A DNA stretch of 64,000 nucleotides from Salinimicrobium sediminis. Lineage in GTDB: Bacteria; Bacteroidota; Bacteroidia; Flavobacteriales; Flavobacteriaceae. The notes under the pieces were generated by a model. The model saw only the letters and a program-made list of their open reading frames with translations. It ran no database searches and was not told where the DNA came from. Location of the stretch: positions 310,001 through 374,000 of the forward strand of contig NZ_OCMF01000003.1 of NCBI RefSeq assembly GCF_900215295.1, written 5' to 3'. This document shows, piece after piece, positions 7,875 through 16,528 of this stretch. Within the stretch, counting starts at the first letter, position 1. Each line of letters starts with the position of its first letter. A program made the translations under genes and the position numbers.

Positions 7875-10430
7875 ATGGTTGAAGAATTATTTAGCACCCA
7901 GACTTATACCTATGATGAGGTACTGCAAGCATGTTTAAAATATTTTAAAAATGACGAGCTCGCAGCCACTACCTGGATAAATAAGTATGCAGTAAAAGAC
8001 AAAAAAGGAGCATTTTTAGAATTAACGCCCGATGATATGCACCGTCGAATGGCGAAGGAATTTGCCAGAATGGAGGCAAAGTATGCAGATCGTGAGGCCG
8101 GAAAAGAAAATCTTTCTGCTTACGGTAAATCAAGGGAGTTCCTTAGTGAAGAAAGAATTTTTCAGCTTTTTAAAGACTTTAAATACAGTATTCCTCAGGG
8201 TAGTGTCATGGCGGCCCTTGGGAATGATCAAATGATCGCATCTTTGTCTAACTGTGTAGTGGTTCCCCCGGTCTATGATTCTTACGGCGGAATCCTTCAC
8301 ACAGATCAGCAACTTGTGCAATTGTTCAAAAGACGTTGTGGGGTAGGAGTGGACCTTTCCGGTCTTCGTCCTAAGAATGCACAGGTTTCAAATTCCGCAG
8401 GGACTACTACGGGAGCAGTTTCCTTTATGGAGCGTTTTTCAAATACTACTCGTGAAGTAGCTCAAAATGGTCGTCGTGGAGCCTTGATGCTTACTATTGA
8501 TGTCTCTCACCCCGATGTTGAAGATTTTATTACTATAAAGCAGGATCTTAAAAAAGTAACTGGGGCGAATATTTCCCTTAGGCTTACAGATGAATTCATG
8601 CAGGCTGTTACCGCGGATACCGATTTTACCTTACGTTGGCCTATCGACAGTCCTAATCCTAAATACACTAAAAAAGTACGTGCCAAAGAATTATGGAATA
8701 CCATTATTCAATGCGCTCATAATACTGCTGAGCCCGGATTGATCTTTTGGGACAAGCAGCATACTTATTCAACTTCATCCTTCTATCCCGGCTTTAAAAA
8801 TAGTTCAACAAATCCATGTTCAGAAATTGCGATGCAGGGAGGAGATTCCTGTCGCTTGATCGCAGTGAACCTTTACAATTTTGTAGATAACCCGTTTACA
8901 GACAATGCTTCTTTCAACCATGAGAAGTTTTATAAGGTGATCTATGAGACTCAGAGATTGATGGATGATCTTGTAGATCTTGAGCTGGAAGCAGTAGAAA
9001 AGATTCTTGCAAAGATAAGTCAGGATGAAGAGCCGGATTTCATAAAGAAGAACGAGATCGATACCTGGAAATTACTTGCCGAAAATGGTAAAAACGGAAG
9101 GCGTACCGGCCTTGGCTTCACCGCTCTTGCCGATGCTGTCGCTGCTCTTGGAGTGAAATTCGATACAGATGAAGCTTTGGAGGTAGTTGACAAGATCATG
9201 CAGACCAAGTTGAAAGGGGAATTTGATAGTAGTATTGACATGGCGATCACCCGCGAGCCTTTCAAGGTTTTCGATCCCACTATTGAAGAGCAGTCAGATT
9301 TTGTTCAAATGATGAAGAGAGAATTTCCGGAGCTTTACAACCGCATGATGCAACACGGTAGGAGAAACATTTCTATTAGTACTGTTGCTCCAACAGGAAG
9401 TTTGAGTATGTTGGCGCAAACCTCTTCAGGAATTGAGCCGGTATTCATGCTTTCCTATAAGCGTAGAAGAAAAGTTAATGCTTCAGGATCTAACGCCAAA
9501 GTAGCTTTTGTTGATGACACAGGAGATGCTTTTGAAGAGTTCACTGTTTACCACCCAAAGGTGAAGACCTGGATGGATGCATCGGGCAAAGAAGCCATTG
9601 AGGAAAGTCCTTATGCAGGTGCAACAGCTTCTGAAATTAACTGGCAAAAGCGTGTAGAGATGCAGGCGCTGGTTCAAAAATATACCACACATTCCATTAG
9701 CTCTACGATCAACCTTGCCAGTGATGTGACTACAGAGAAGGTGAGTGACATTTATATTGAATCCTGGAAACAGGGCTTAAAAGGTATAACCGTATACCGC
9801 GATGGTTCCCGAAGCGGAATCCTTGTTTCTTCAGATGATAAGGGCAAAAAAGAAGGGAATAAGGAAAATGTTTTTGCTGAAACTTATGCGCCAAAACGTC
9901 CAAAGAAACTGGAATCCAAGATCATTCGTTTTAATAACGAAAATGAAAAATGGCTTGCTGTTGTGGGAATTTTGAATGATCGTCCTTACGAGATCTTCAC
10001 CGGAAAAATGGAGGATGTATTCAACCTTCCAACCTGGGTAGAAAAAGGATATGTTATCAAGAATCGCGATGAAGATGGCAAATCAAGATATGATTTCCAG
10101 TTCTGCGACAAGCACGGTTACAAAGTAACTATTGAAGGTCTTTCAAGATCTTTCAACGAGGAATACTGGAATTATGCAAAGCTGATCTCAGGAGTCCTTC
10201 GTCACGGAATGCCAATTCCGTACGTAGTTGACCTGATCAACAACCTGAACCTGCTTGATGAGAGCATCAACACCTGGAAAGCAGGTGTGGTTCGTGCCCT
10301 CAAGCAATTCGTTCCAGACGGTACCCCGGCAGCCGATAAAGAATGCGGCGAATGTGGAGATCCTGAAGGAATCATTTTCTCTGAAGGCTGCCTGGTTTGT
10401 AAGAGCTGTGGTTACTCTAAATGCGGTTAA
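7875..10430 (+). CDS. nrdJ: adenosylcobalamin-dependent (class II) ribonucleoside-diphosphate reductase
   Basis: An 851-aa enzyme converting ribonucleotides to deoxyribonucleotides with a radical made from coenzyme B12, independent of oxygen. The 10-stranded barrel is seen with the active-site disulfide Cys in LSNCVVVPP (about 127), the finger-loop Cys in NPCSE (about 315), RRGALMLTIDVSHPD, and the phosphate-binding APTGSLSML. The C terminus is Cys-rich (CGECGDPEG… CLVCKSCGYSKCG), supplying the shuttle cysteines and a zinc-ribbon-like knuckle. Length matches the family. No small radical subunit gene is nearby, as expected for class II. A strong terminator follows at 10460. No cobalamin riboswitch is visible upstream although the enzyme needs B12. 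Confidence 0.95.
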   Translation: MVEELFSTQTYTYDEVLQACLKYFKNDELAATTWINKYAVKDKKGAFLELTPDDMHRRMAKEFARMEAKYADREAGKENLSAYGKSREFLSEERIFQLFKDFKYSIPQGSVMAALGNDQMIASLSNCVVVPPVYDSYGGILHTDQQLVQLFKRRCGVGVDLSGLRPKNAQVSNSAGTTTGAVSFMERFSNTTREVAQNGRRGALMLTIDVSHPDVEDFITIKQDLKKVTGANISLRLTDEFMQAVTADTDFTLRWPIDSPNPKYTKKVRAKELWNTIIQCAHNTAEPGLIFWDKQHTYSTSSFYPGFKNSSTNPCSEIAMQGGDSCRLIAVNLYNFVDNPFTDNASFNHEKFYKVIYETQRLMDDLVDLELEAVEKILAKISQDEEPDFIKKNEIDTWKLLAENGKNGRRTGLGFTALADAVAALGVKFDTDEALEVVDKIMQTKLKGEFDSSIDMAITREPFKVFDPTIEEQSDFVQMMKREFPELYNRMMQHGRRNISISTVAPTGSLSMLAQTSSGIEPVFMLSYKRRRKVNASGSNAKVAFVDDTGDAFEEFTVYHPKVKTWMDASGKEAIEESPYAGATASEINWQKRVEMQALVQKYTTHSISSTINLASDVTTEKVSDIYIESWKQGLKGITVYRDGSRSGILVSSDDKGKKEGNKENVFAETYAPKRPKKLESKIIRFNNENEKWLAVVGILNDRPYEIFTGKMEDVFNLPTWVEKGYVIKNRDEDGKSRYDFQFCDKHGYKVTIEGLSRSFNEEYWNYAKLISGVLRHGMPIPYVVDLINNLNLLDESINTWKAGVVRALKQFVPDGTPAADKECGECGDPEGIIFSEGCLVCKSCGYSKCG

Positions 10431-10459
10431 AAATTTAATTTTGTCCCCCGGTAAATAAA

Positions 10460-10493
10460 AAGCCCCGCTTTCTTATGGAAGCGGGGTTTTTGT
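10460..10493 (+). terminator. Rho-independent terminator after RNR
   Basis: CCCCGCTT / AAGCGGGG stem followed by TTTTTGTTTTTT. Confidence 0.9.
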
Positions 10494-10508
10494 TTTTTCT
10501 GCATCTGC

Positions 10509-10750
10509 CAACCCTTTCAGGGTTCCAAACCCTGAAAGGGTTTTTTGCACCTCTCTTCGCTCCGTGAGGTCTGCGACCTCGCGCCTGGCTGAATTATGAA
10601 AGAAGGATAAGTTCTTGAAGTCTCTGACTTCATGTTACAATTCATAGAGTTTATTTCGCTCAAGGTCATGAGACTTTGCGCAGTGTGATGGGAAAAGGAA
10701 AATGAAAGACCTCACAGATTTTTGAAACCTGTGAGGTCTGGAACCTCGTT
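10509..10750. repeat. cluster of palindromic intergenic repeats
   Basis: Two palindromic modules lie in about 240 bp. AACCCTTTCAGGGTT… with its inverse copy and a T-run is at 10509-10545, and a dyad of GACCTCACAG / CTGTGAGGTC is at about 10710-10739, with partial copies (GTGAGGTCTGCGACCTCGCG) between them. This resembles dispersed REP-like palindromes of Bacteroidota. The first module can also act as a terminator. No coding potential. Confidence 0.7.
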
Positions 10751-10784
10751 GACGCGGATTTAAAATCCGTCCCAACCTATAAAT

Positions 10785-11603
10785 TTAAAACGAATTTATT
10801 GTCTTTCTAATCGCTGTTAGATTACCGAGCAGTCTTTCCAGATACTGAATGTCAAGCATGTTTGCTCCATCGCTCTTCGCGTTGGCCGGATCAAAATGGG
10901 TTTCAATGAAAATTCCGTCTGCCCCTGTAGCGATTCCGGCGCGGGCGATGGTTTCGATCATATCAGGGCGACCACCGGTTACACCGCTGCTTTGATTTGG
11001 CTGTTGCAAGGAGTGGGTTACATCCAGCACGGTTGGTGCAAATTGGCGCATGGTTGGAATTCCGCGGAAATCCACGATCATATCATGATACCCAAACATG
11101 GTTCCACGATCTGTAACCATCACCTGCTCGTTATTGCAATCGGTTACTTTGGTGACTGCATGTTTCATGCTCTCCGGACTCATGAACTGTCCTTTTTTGA
11201 GATTCACCACTTTCCCGGTTTCTGCGGCGGCGACTACAAGATCTGTCTGGCGTACCAAAAATGCCGGAATTTGGAGGACATCCACATATTCGGCGGCAAG
11301 GATAGCATCTTCACGTTCATGAATATCGGTTACTGTGGGAACTCCAAAGGTTTCAGAAACCTTCCGGAGAATTTTCAGCGCTTTTTCATCTCCTATCCCG
11401 GTGAAACTGTCGATGCGGCTTCGGTTAGCCTTTTTAAAAGAACCTTTAAAAATATAAGGGATCTGCAGTTTATCGGTAATGCCAACAATGGTTTCGGCAA
11501 TTCGTAGCGCCATGTCTTCCCCTTCAATGGCACAGGGACCGGCAAGTAGAAAGAAATTACCTGAGTCGGCATGTTTTATCTGTGGTATCTTATTGAGTTG
11601 CAT
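10785..11603 (-). CDS. kdsA: 3-deoxy-8-phosphooctulonate synthase
   Basis: A 272-aa aldolase-type enzyme condensing phosphoenolpyruvate with arabinose-5-phosphate to KDO-8-phosphate, a precursor of the lipopolysaccharide inner core, in the cytosol. Signature segments: FLLAGPCAIEG near the N terminus, KGSFKKANRSRIDSF, VTDIHE, IPAFLVRQTD, MVTDRGTMFGY, and THSLQQPNQSSGVTGGRPD near the C terminus. The frame extends to a TTG at 11621, but the ATG at 11603 gives the usual length and lies 15 nt behind a TATCTTTG element. It appears monocistronic. The C terminus abuts the palindrome cluster. Confidence 0.96.
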   Translation of the reverse strand: MQLNKIPQIKHADSGNFFLLAGPCAIEGEDMALRIAETIVGITDKLQIPYIFKGSFKKANRSRIDSFTGIGDEKALKILRKVSETFGVPTVTDIHEREDAILAAEYVDVLQIPAFLVRQTDLVVAAAETGKVVNLKKGQFMSPESMKHAVTKVTDCNNEQVMVTDRGTMFGYHDMIVDFRGIPTMRQFAPTVLDVTHSLQQPNQSSGVTGGRPDMIETIARAGIATGADGIFIETHFDPANAKSDGANMLDIQYLERLLGNLTAIRKTINSF

Positions 11604-11618
11604 AAAAGAAATTTTCTG

Positions 11619-11626
11619 CAAAGATA
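11619..11626 (-). promoter_or_regulatory. -7 promoter element of kdsA
   Basis: TATCTTTG on the minus strand, 15 nt before the kdsA ATG, implying a leader of only about 8-10 nt. Confidence 0.55.
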
Positions 11627-11665
11627 CCTTTTTTGAAAATCCCTGAAGAATTCACATTTTAAATA

Positions 11666-12211
11666 CTAATTGTCCCTTTCATCCTGGTCAACCTCCAGAC
11701 CTTCCTTAAGCTCTTCGAGTGGAGGCTGGATCTCATAACCCAAAGCACGAATAATTCGATTGTTATCATAGTAGAAATGCGCCTGCTGAACTTTCTCGTC
11801 CTTAAATTTTAAGGCCACATGATAAGGAAAACTAACGGTTTCTCCAGATGGATAGGTGAGGGTATTATTGCCCCAATGGAGGATCCATTTTCCCGCTCTT
11901 GTACCGGATTTTACTGTATTTGCAAGCCAGATTCCTTCATCCTTTAGTAAAGGGGTTGCAGTTTCCCTGCCTTTTTTCCAGTAATTGATCGTCTGGTCCA
12001 ATGTTAAGCTGTCATAGCTGCCCAAATTATAGAACATAGCATCGGCTGCTACATTATTACGCAGTACATCCCAATTGCCTGCTTCATAAGCCTTAACGGT
12101 TTCTTTTGCTACTTCCATGACCTGCTCATCTGCAGAATTTTTAACGGTCACCTGTCCAAAACCTGTTTGGAAAAAAAGGAACCCAAACATGATCATCATA
12201 AGCTGCTTCAT
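11666..12211 (-). CDS. secreted NTF2/SnoaL-like protein
   Basis: A 181-aa protein with a signal peptide (MKQLMMIMFGFLFFQTGFGQ). The mature part has the pattern of an NTF2-like/SnoaL-like cone fold: a long helix with DEQVMEVAKETVKAYEAGNW, then AADAMFYNLGSYDSLTLD, and a strand-rich half with WILHWGNNTLTYPSGE and FPYHVALKFKD ending in the H-Y-Y-D-N segment. Such proteins bind or isomerise small ligands; no function can be assigned. The ATG at 12211 is preferred to the longer frame because it starts the signal peptide. It lies 60 bp upstream of kdsA on the same strand, but kdsA has its own promoter element. Confidence 0.7.
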   Translation of the reverse strand: MKQLMMIMFGFLFFQTGFGQVTVKNSADEQVMEVAKETVKAYEAGNWDVLRNNVAADAMFYNLGSYDSLTLDQTINYWKKGRETATPLLKDEGIWLANTVKSGTRAGKWILHWGNNTLTYPSGETVSFPYHVALKFKDEKVQQAHFYYDNNRIIRALGYEIQPPLEELKEGLEVDQDERDN

Positions 12212-12541
12212 ATATCTTGTTATTATCTTTTCTGTCTCCATAGTGCCTCCAATTTAAGTTAAACAAAGAATTATAATCTACTGAATATTAGTCCCTTAAA
12301 TTTAACGATTTTAAACCTGAAATGAAATTTTAGCTTCCCAAAATATGAGAAACATCAGTTTTAGAGGATTTCAATAAGGGCTTTTTTGAGAAGTGAGTTT
12401 GCTTCTGAAGCTCTTCTGAATCTAAGTAATTGTTTATCAGAATTTTAATAGGCTATAAAATTTTACTATAATTCCAAAAGCCTGTATTTTATATGGAAAA
12501 AATAAACGTACCTTTGCAGCCTTTAAAAATCAGGCGTTTAT
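12212..12541. other. divergent intergenic region, SnoaL-like gene and typA
   Basis: AT-rich. The only clear signal is the TACCTTTG element at 12509 serving typA. No RNA gene or repeat is recognised. Confidence 0.4.
12509..12516 (+). promoter_or_regulatory. -7 promoter element of typA
   Basis: TACCTTTG, followed by CAGCC, 25 bp before the ATG. The same TACCTTTGCAGCC string precedes the cysteine synthase gene at 29649. Confidence 0.6.
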
Positions 12542-14341
12542 ATGACAGCTATTAAGAATATCGCGATTATCGCACACGTTGACCACGGAAAGACCACTTT
12601 GGTAGATAAGATCATGTACCATTGCAGGCTTTTCAGGGAAAACGAAAACACCGGGGATCTTATCCTTGATAACAATGACCTGGAAAGGGAACGAGGGATC
12701 ACTATTACTTCCAAAAACGTTTCTGTAGTTTATAAGGATACAAAGATCAACATTATCGATACTCCCGGTCACGCCGACTTTGGAGGAGAGGTAGAAAGAG
12801 TTTTGAACATGGCCGATGGGGTTTTACTTTTGGTAGATGCCTTTGAAGGACCAATGCCGCAAACCCGCTTTGTACTTCAAAAAGCTATCGATCTTGGATT
12901 GAAACCTTGTGTGGTGATCAATAAGGTGGACAAAGAGAACTGTACACCCGAAGAGGTGCATGAAAAGGTATTCGACCTGATGTTTGAACTTGGTGCCGAA
13001 GAGTGGCAGCTTGATTTTCCTTCAGTTTACGGTTCAGCCAAAAATAACTGGATGAGTGATGACTGGAGAAACCAAACAGACAGTATTGAACCGCTACTTG
13101 ATATGGTGATCGAACATATTCCTTCGCCAAAAGTGGAAGAAGGTTCTCCACAAATGTTGATCACCTCTCTAGACTTTTCCTCCTTTACAGGAAGGATCGC
13201 CATTGGACGTCTTCAACGTGGGACTCTTAAAGAAGGAATGCCTGTTGCCCTGGTAAAAAGAGATGGCAGCATCAAAAAAACAAGAATAAAGGAATTACAC
13301 ATATTTGAAGGTCTTGGTCGAAGAAAGATTGAAGAGGTAAATGCCGGAGACATTTGTGCTATTGTTGGGCTTGAAGGCTTTGAGATTGGAGACACCGTCG
13401 CCGATCTTGAAAATCCTGAAGGGCTAAAAACTATTGCTATCGATGAGCCTACAATGAGTATGCTTTTCACTATTAATGATTCACCTTTTTTCGGAAAGGA
13501 CGGAAAATTCGTTACTTCAAGACACATCAAGGAGCGCCTTATGAAGGAGCTTGAAAAGAATCTTGCTTTAAGAGTGGAGGAGACAGACAGTGCAGATAAA
13601 TTCATGGTCTTTGGTCGTGGGGTCCTTCACCTGTCGGTTCTTATTGAAACCATGCGTCGTGAGGGTTACGAACTTCAGATCGGGCAGCCTCAGGTGATCA
13701 TCAAAGAGATCGACGGAGTGAAATGTGAGCCTATTGAAGAATTGACAATTGACCTTCCGGAAGATGTTTCAGGAAAGGCTGTGGAAATGGTGACCATGAG
13801 AAAAGGGGAGATGCTAAGCATGGAAGGAAAAGGAGACAGGATGACTATTCAGTTCCAGATCCCTTCCCGCGGAATCATTGGTCTAAGAAATCAATTGTTG
13901 ACCGCTACAGCGGGAGAAGCTATAATGGCTCACCGTTATAAGGAATATCAGCCGCTTAAAGGAGGAATTCCTGAGCGTCAAAATGGTTCTTTAGTGTCCA
14001 TGGAAAAAGGAAAAGCAATTCCTTATTCTATCGACAAGCTACAGGATCGTGGAAAATTCTTTGTAGATCCGGGAGAAGATATTTATGAAGGTCAGGTGAT
14101 TGGAGAGAACTCCCGCCAGGATGATATGGTGGTGAACATCACAAAAACCAAAAAACTTTCGAATGTACGTTCCTCGGGTGCAGATGATAAGGCAAGGATA
14201 GTTCCTGCAATTAAATTCTCATTGGAAGAAGCCCTGGAATATATTCAAAAAGATGAATACGTGGAGGTAACTCCCAAGCACCTGCGCTTAAGAAAGATCT
14301 ATCTTACTGAAAACGACAGAAAGAGAAATAAGATCATGTAA
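12542..14341 (+). CDS. typA: translational GTPase TypA/BipA
   Basis: A 599-aa ribosome-associated GTPase. G1 [10 protein letters not shown] (residues 10-19), switch [11 protein letters not shown]3 DTPGHADF, G4 NKVD and G5 GSA are all present. EF-G-like domains II, III and V follow, with the BipA-specific C-terminal domain ([21 protein letters not shown]-type region; [11 protein letters not shown]). BipA acts in 50S assembly and adaptation to cold or stress. Length is typical. It is monocistronic, between the -7 element at 12509 and a strong terminator at 14361. Confidence 0.96.
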   Translation: MTAIKNIAIIAHVDHGKTTLVDKIMYHCRLFRENENTGDLILDNNDLERERGITITSKNVSVVYKDTKINIIDTPGHADFGGEVERVLNMADGVLLLVDAFEGPMPQTRFVLQKAIDLGLKPCVVINKVDKENCTPEEVHEKVFDLMFELGAEEWQLDFPSVYGSAKNNWMSDDWRNQTDSIEPLLDMVIEHIPSPKVEEGSPQMLITSLDFSSFTGRIAIGRLQRGTLKEGMPVALVKRDGSIKKTRIKELHIFEGLGRRKIEEVNAGDICAIVGLEGFEIGDTVADLENPEGLKTIAIDEPTMSMLFTINDSPFFGKDGKFVTSRHIKERLMKELEKNLALRVEETDSADKFMVFGRGVLHLSVLIETMRREGYELQIGQPQVIIKEIDGVKCEPIEELTIDLPEDVSGKAVEMVTMRKGEMLSMEGKGDRMTIQFQIPSRGIIGLRNQLLTATAGEAIMAHRYKEYQPLKGGIPERQNGSLVSMEKGKAIPYSIDKLQDRGKFFVDPGEDIYEGQVIGENSRQDDMVVNITKTKKLSNVRSSGADDKARIVPAIKFSLEEALEYIQKDEYVEVTPKHLRLRKIYLTENDRKRNKIM

Positions 14342-14360
14342 TCAGATCATTTTTTATAAT

Positions 14361-14402
14361 AAGAGCTGTCAAAAATCGTATTTTTGGCAGCTCTTGTTTT
14401 TT
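14361..14402 (+). terminator. Rho-independent terminator of typA
   Basis: 15-bp stem AAGAGCTGTCAAAAA / TTTTTGGCAGCTCTT (one G-U pair), loop TCGTA, then a T-run. Confidence 0.95.
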
Positions 14403-14435
14403 AAAGGTTGTTCTAATTATGAGTGCAACACCTAG

Positions 14436-14456
14436 TCTTGAATTTTGAACATTGAA
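14436..14456. repeat. heptad array, 3 units
   Basis: TCTTGAA TTTTGAA CATTGAA just before the start of the next gene. It is short, so less certain than the longer arrays. Confidence 0.55.
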
Positions 14457-14462
14457 TTAATT

Positions 14463-14702
14463 ATGGAATTATTTGGAATATCATATGTGGAGTGGATTGG
14501 CTATTTAGCATCTTTAGTTTTGCTGCTGTCCTTCCTTATGCGAAACATCACTACTCTAAGGTACATTAACAGCCTGGGCTGCCTTTTATTTGTTATTTAT
14601 GGATTTCTACTCGATTCCTGGCCCATCACCATCACGAATGGAGCAATTATCCTGATCAATATCTACTACCTCTTCATTAACCGTAAGAACAGTGAAAGCT
14701 AG
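14463..14702 (+). CDS. small membrane protein, YgjV-like
   Basis: A 79-aa protein with three hydrophobic segments (IGYLASLVLLLSFLM, INSLGCLLFVIYGFLL, ITITNGAIILINIYYLF). The pattern GYLAS…LSFLMRNITTLRYINSLGC…YG resembles half of the YgjV family and PQ-loop-like small membrane proteins. The start at 14463 is an ATG; the longer frame begins with a non-ATG codon inside the heptad array. A terminator follows at 14763. Function unknown. Confidence 0.7.
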   Translation: MELFGISYVEWIGYLASLVLLLSFLMRNITTLRYINSLGCLLFVIYGFLLDSWPITITNGAIILINIYYLFINRKNSES

Positions 14703-14713
14703 ATTTTAAAAAG

Positions 14714-14748
14714 GTAGAAGTACGAAATTAGAAGTACGAGTTTAGGGT
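14714..14748. repeat. heptad array, 5 units
   Basis: GTAGAAG TACGAAA TTAGAAG TACGAGT TTAGGGT. It shares the GAAGTACGA theme with the array at 3785. Confidence 0.75.
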
Positions 14749-14762
14749 TTGCAAAGTATATT

Positions 14763-14797
14763 ACCTTCCAAAAATGATGTTTTTGGGAGGTTTTTTT
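14763..14797 (+). terminator. Rho-independent terminator
   Basis: ACCTTCCAAAAA / TTTTTGGGAGGT (one G-U), loop TGATG, followed by seven Ts. Confidence 0.9.
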
Positions 14798-14934
14798 GTG
14801 CTTAAATTATAAGCACAACTACTTTTACAGGGAGACCTTCCCAAGGGATGTGGGGCTCCCATATTTTTATTTCTTTATAGGGAAGTTATAAGCGATGAAA
14901 AAGTCGTATTTTTAAGATAGTAAATTAAAAGATA

Positions 14935-15171
14935 ATGGCTTCGTCAGATTTAAGAAATAGGGTAAAAGAGTATGTAGATACAGCAGATGTGAGGCTTCTA
15001 AAGATGATTGAAGCTTTGGCAGAAACTTATCACAATGAAGCGCACGAACCTTCATTAAGTGAGGAGCAATATGAGATTTTAGACTGCCGGAGAGAAAAGC
15101 ATTATAGTGGTCACAGTAAATCCTTTTCCTGGGATGAGGTGAGGCAGAACGCCAGAAAAGCCAAACCCTAA
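14935..15171 (+). CDS. antitoxin-like protein of a type II TA pair
   Basis: A 78-aa acidic protein. Helical N-terminal half (RNRVKEYVDTADVRLLKMIEALAE, shortened) and a C-terminal tail (SFSWDEVRQNARKAKP) resembling addiction-module component and RelB/ParD-like antitoxins, whose C terminus wraps the toxin. The TAA is directly followed by the ATG of the RelE/ParE-like gene, as usual for type II modules. Antitoxins of this kind generally repress their own operon, but no operator is evident upstream. Confidence 0.75.
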   Translation: MASSDLRNRVKEYVDTADVRLLKMIEALAETYHNEAHEPSLSEEQYEILDCRREKHYSGHSKSFSWDEVRQNARKAKP

Positions 15172-15462
15172 ATGCCCTTTTCTTTAAATATAAAAGAGGA
15201 AGCAAGTATTGAAATTCTCGAAGCCTATCTCTACTATGAAAGGAAACGGCCGGGACTTGGAGAAGATTTTCTTATTCATCTTGATGTTTATTTCGACAGA
15301 ATTATCTCTAATCCTGAGCATTTTCCGCAGAAAAGAAAACCCTATCGTGAAGCATTTTTAAAACGATTTCCTTTTCTGATCGTTTATGAGCTAATAGAAA
15401 ATAATATTATAGTTTATTCTATTTTCAATACCTGGCAAGATCCGGGGAAAAAGAAAAAATAA
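15172..15462 (+). CDS. RelE/ParE-family toxin
   Basis: A 96-aa basic protein with the RelE/ParE fold pattern: N-terminal strand (FSLNIKEEASIEILEA), helix with YYERKRPGLGEDFL, DRIISNPEHFPQ, then strands YREAFLKRFPFLIVYEL and IIVYSIFNTWQDPGKKKK. The set GLGEDFL…NPEHFP…R…RFPF…IVYE is characteristic of ParE-like toxins of Bacteroidota. The target (gyrase or ribosome-bound mRNA) cannot be told from sequence. It starts directly after the antitoxin stop. Confidence 0.85.
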   Translation: MPFSLNIKEEASIEILEAYLYYERKRPGLGEDFLIHLDVYFDRIISNPEHFPQKRKPYREAFLKRFPFLIVYELIENNIIVYSIFNTWQDPGKKKK

Positions 15463-15546
15463 AGGAATTCTTAATCCTTTTAATTTAGAAAATACCTCAG
15501 GCGGTAATATTAAGCTCCATTTTAAAATATGAAATTTTCAGACATA

Positions 15547-15591
15547 GAGCACTTCGACCGTCGCTCCCTACAGTCGCTGGCTCAGTGTGAC
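15547..15591. repeat. possible dispersed repeat fragment
   Basis: GAGCACTTCGACCGTCGCT… through CTCAGTGTGAC resembles, in reverse, the CACTGAGC…CGAAGTG intergenic repeat frequent in Bacteroidota genomes. Only one clear copy is in the window. Confidence 0.35.
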
Positions 15592-15610
15592 ATTTTCCAA
15601 AGAGGTAATC

Positions 15611-15638
15611 CTGAACTTTGAATTTTGAATCCTGAATT
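15611..15638. repeat. heptad array, 4 units
   Basis: CTGAACT TTGAATT TTGAATC CTGAATT, ending just before the stop of ftsE (minus strand). Confidence 0.7.
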
Positions 15639-15645
15639 TCCGTCT

Positions 15646-16329
15646 TTAGACGGTCTTTTGAACCACTTCAAATACTTTTTGTCCGTCGCACTTGAGGGTT
15701 TTTGACGGATACTTAAGCAACAGCGCATAATCATGAGTGGCCATAAGAATAGTCTTTCCGTTCTTGCTGATGTTTTGCAGGACCTCCATAATTTCAACCG
15801 AGGTCTGCGGATCCAGGTTTCCGGTGGGTTCGTCGGCCAGAATAAGTTCGGGATCATTGAGAAGGGCTCTCGCGATGGCGATCCTTTGCTGCTCACCTCC
15901 CGATAACTGATACGGGTTTTTAAAACCTTTGGTTCCCATTCCTACCTTTTTCAGGACTTCCTCAATTTTATTATCCATCGCAGCTTTGTCTTTCCAGCCG
16001 GTAGCCTTCAGCACGAACAGTAAATTATCATTGACGTTTCTGTCATTCAGCAGTTTGAAATCCTGGAACACCACGCCTAATTTTCGGCGAAGAAATGGAA
16101 TATCCTTTTCCTTTAGGGTGCGCAGGTCGTAATCTACGATCTGGCCTTCCCCTTCGGTAAGCGGAAGATCCCCGTAGAGGGTTTTCATAAAACTGGATTT
16201 CCCTGTTCCGGTCTTTCCAATAAGGTAAACGAATTCCCCTTTTTGGATCTCTATATTGACTTCAGAAAGAATTAAAGTTTCGCGTTGATAAATGGCAGCG
16301 TCTTTTAGATACAGAACTGTTTGAGACAT
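15646..16329 (-). CDS. ftsE: cell-division ABC ATPase FtsE
   Basis: A 227-aa ABC ATPase. Walker [10 protein letters not shown] (about 38-46), Q loop [10 protein letters not shown], signature [16 protein letters not shown], Walker [14 protein letters not shown] and H-loop MATHDY are all present. The FtsE-type Q-loop context and lack of extra domains favour FtsE over LolD/MacB ATPases. With the permease FtsX it activates peptidoglycan hydrolases at the septum. No ftsX lies beside it here. Start: ATG at 16329. Confidence 0.85.
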   Translation of the reverse strand: MSQTVLYLKDAAIYQRETLILSEVNIEIQKGEFVYLIGKTGTGKSSFMKTLYGDLPLTEGEGQIVDYDLRTLKEKDIPFLRRKLGVVFQDFKLLNDRNVNDNLLFVLKATGWKDKAAMDNKIEEVLKKVGMGTKGFKNPYQLSGGEQQRIAIARALLNDPELILADEPTGNLDPQTSVEIMEVLQNISKNGKTILMATHDYALLLKYPSKTLKCDGQKVFEVVQKTV

Positions 16330-16494
16330 GAAAAATCACATTTTTGAGAGGTAAAAGTAAGAAAGTGAACGTAAATAATATCGCTTGTGTTGCTTTTCTT
16401 CTAATGAATTTTTATGCAGAAAATTTTAAGTTTCATTTAACGGGAAGGTATAATTTATCTTACAAGATGGGCGTTATTACCTAAGAGTTTCTTA

Positions 16495-16502
16495 TATCTT
16501 TG
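16495..16502 (+). promoter_or_regulatory. -7 promoter element TATCTTTG
   Basis: Exact TAnnTTTG match, 26 bp before the ATG of the TPR gene. Confidence 0.55.
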
Positions 16503-16528
16503 AATCATCAACAAAACAATACCTACGA

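Noticed and set aside
15646-16329. FtsE as an isolated LolD/MacB ATPase partner of the permease at 28348
   Set aside because: The genes are 12 kb apart and the sequence is closer to FtsE; no evidence links them.
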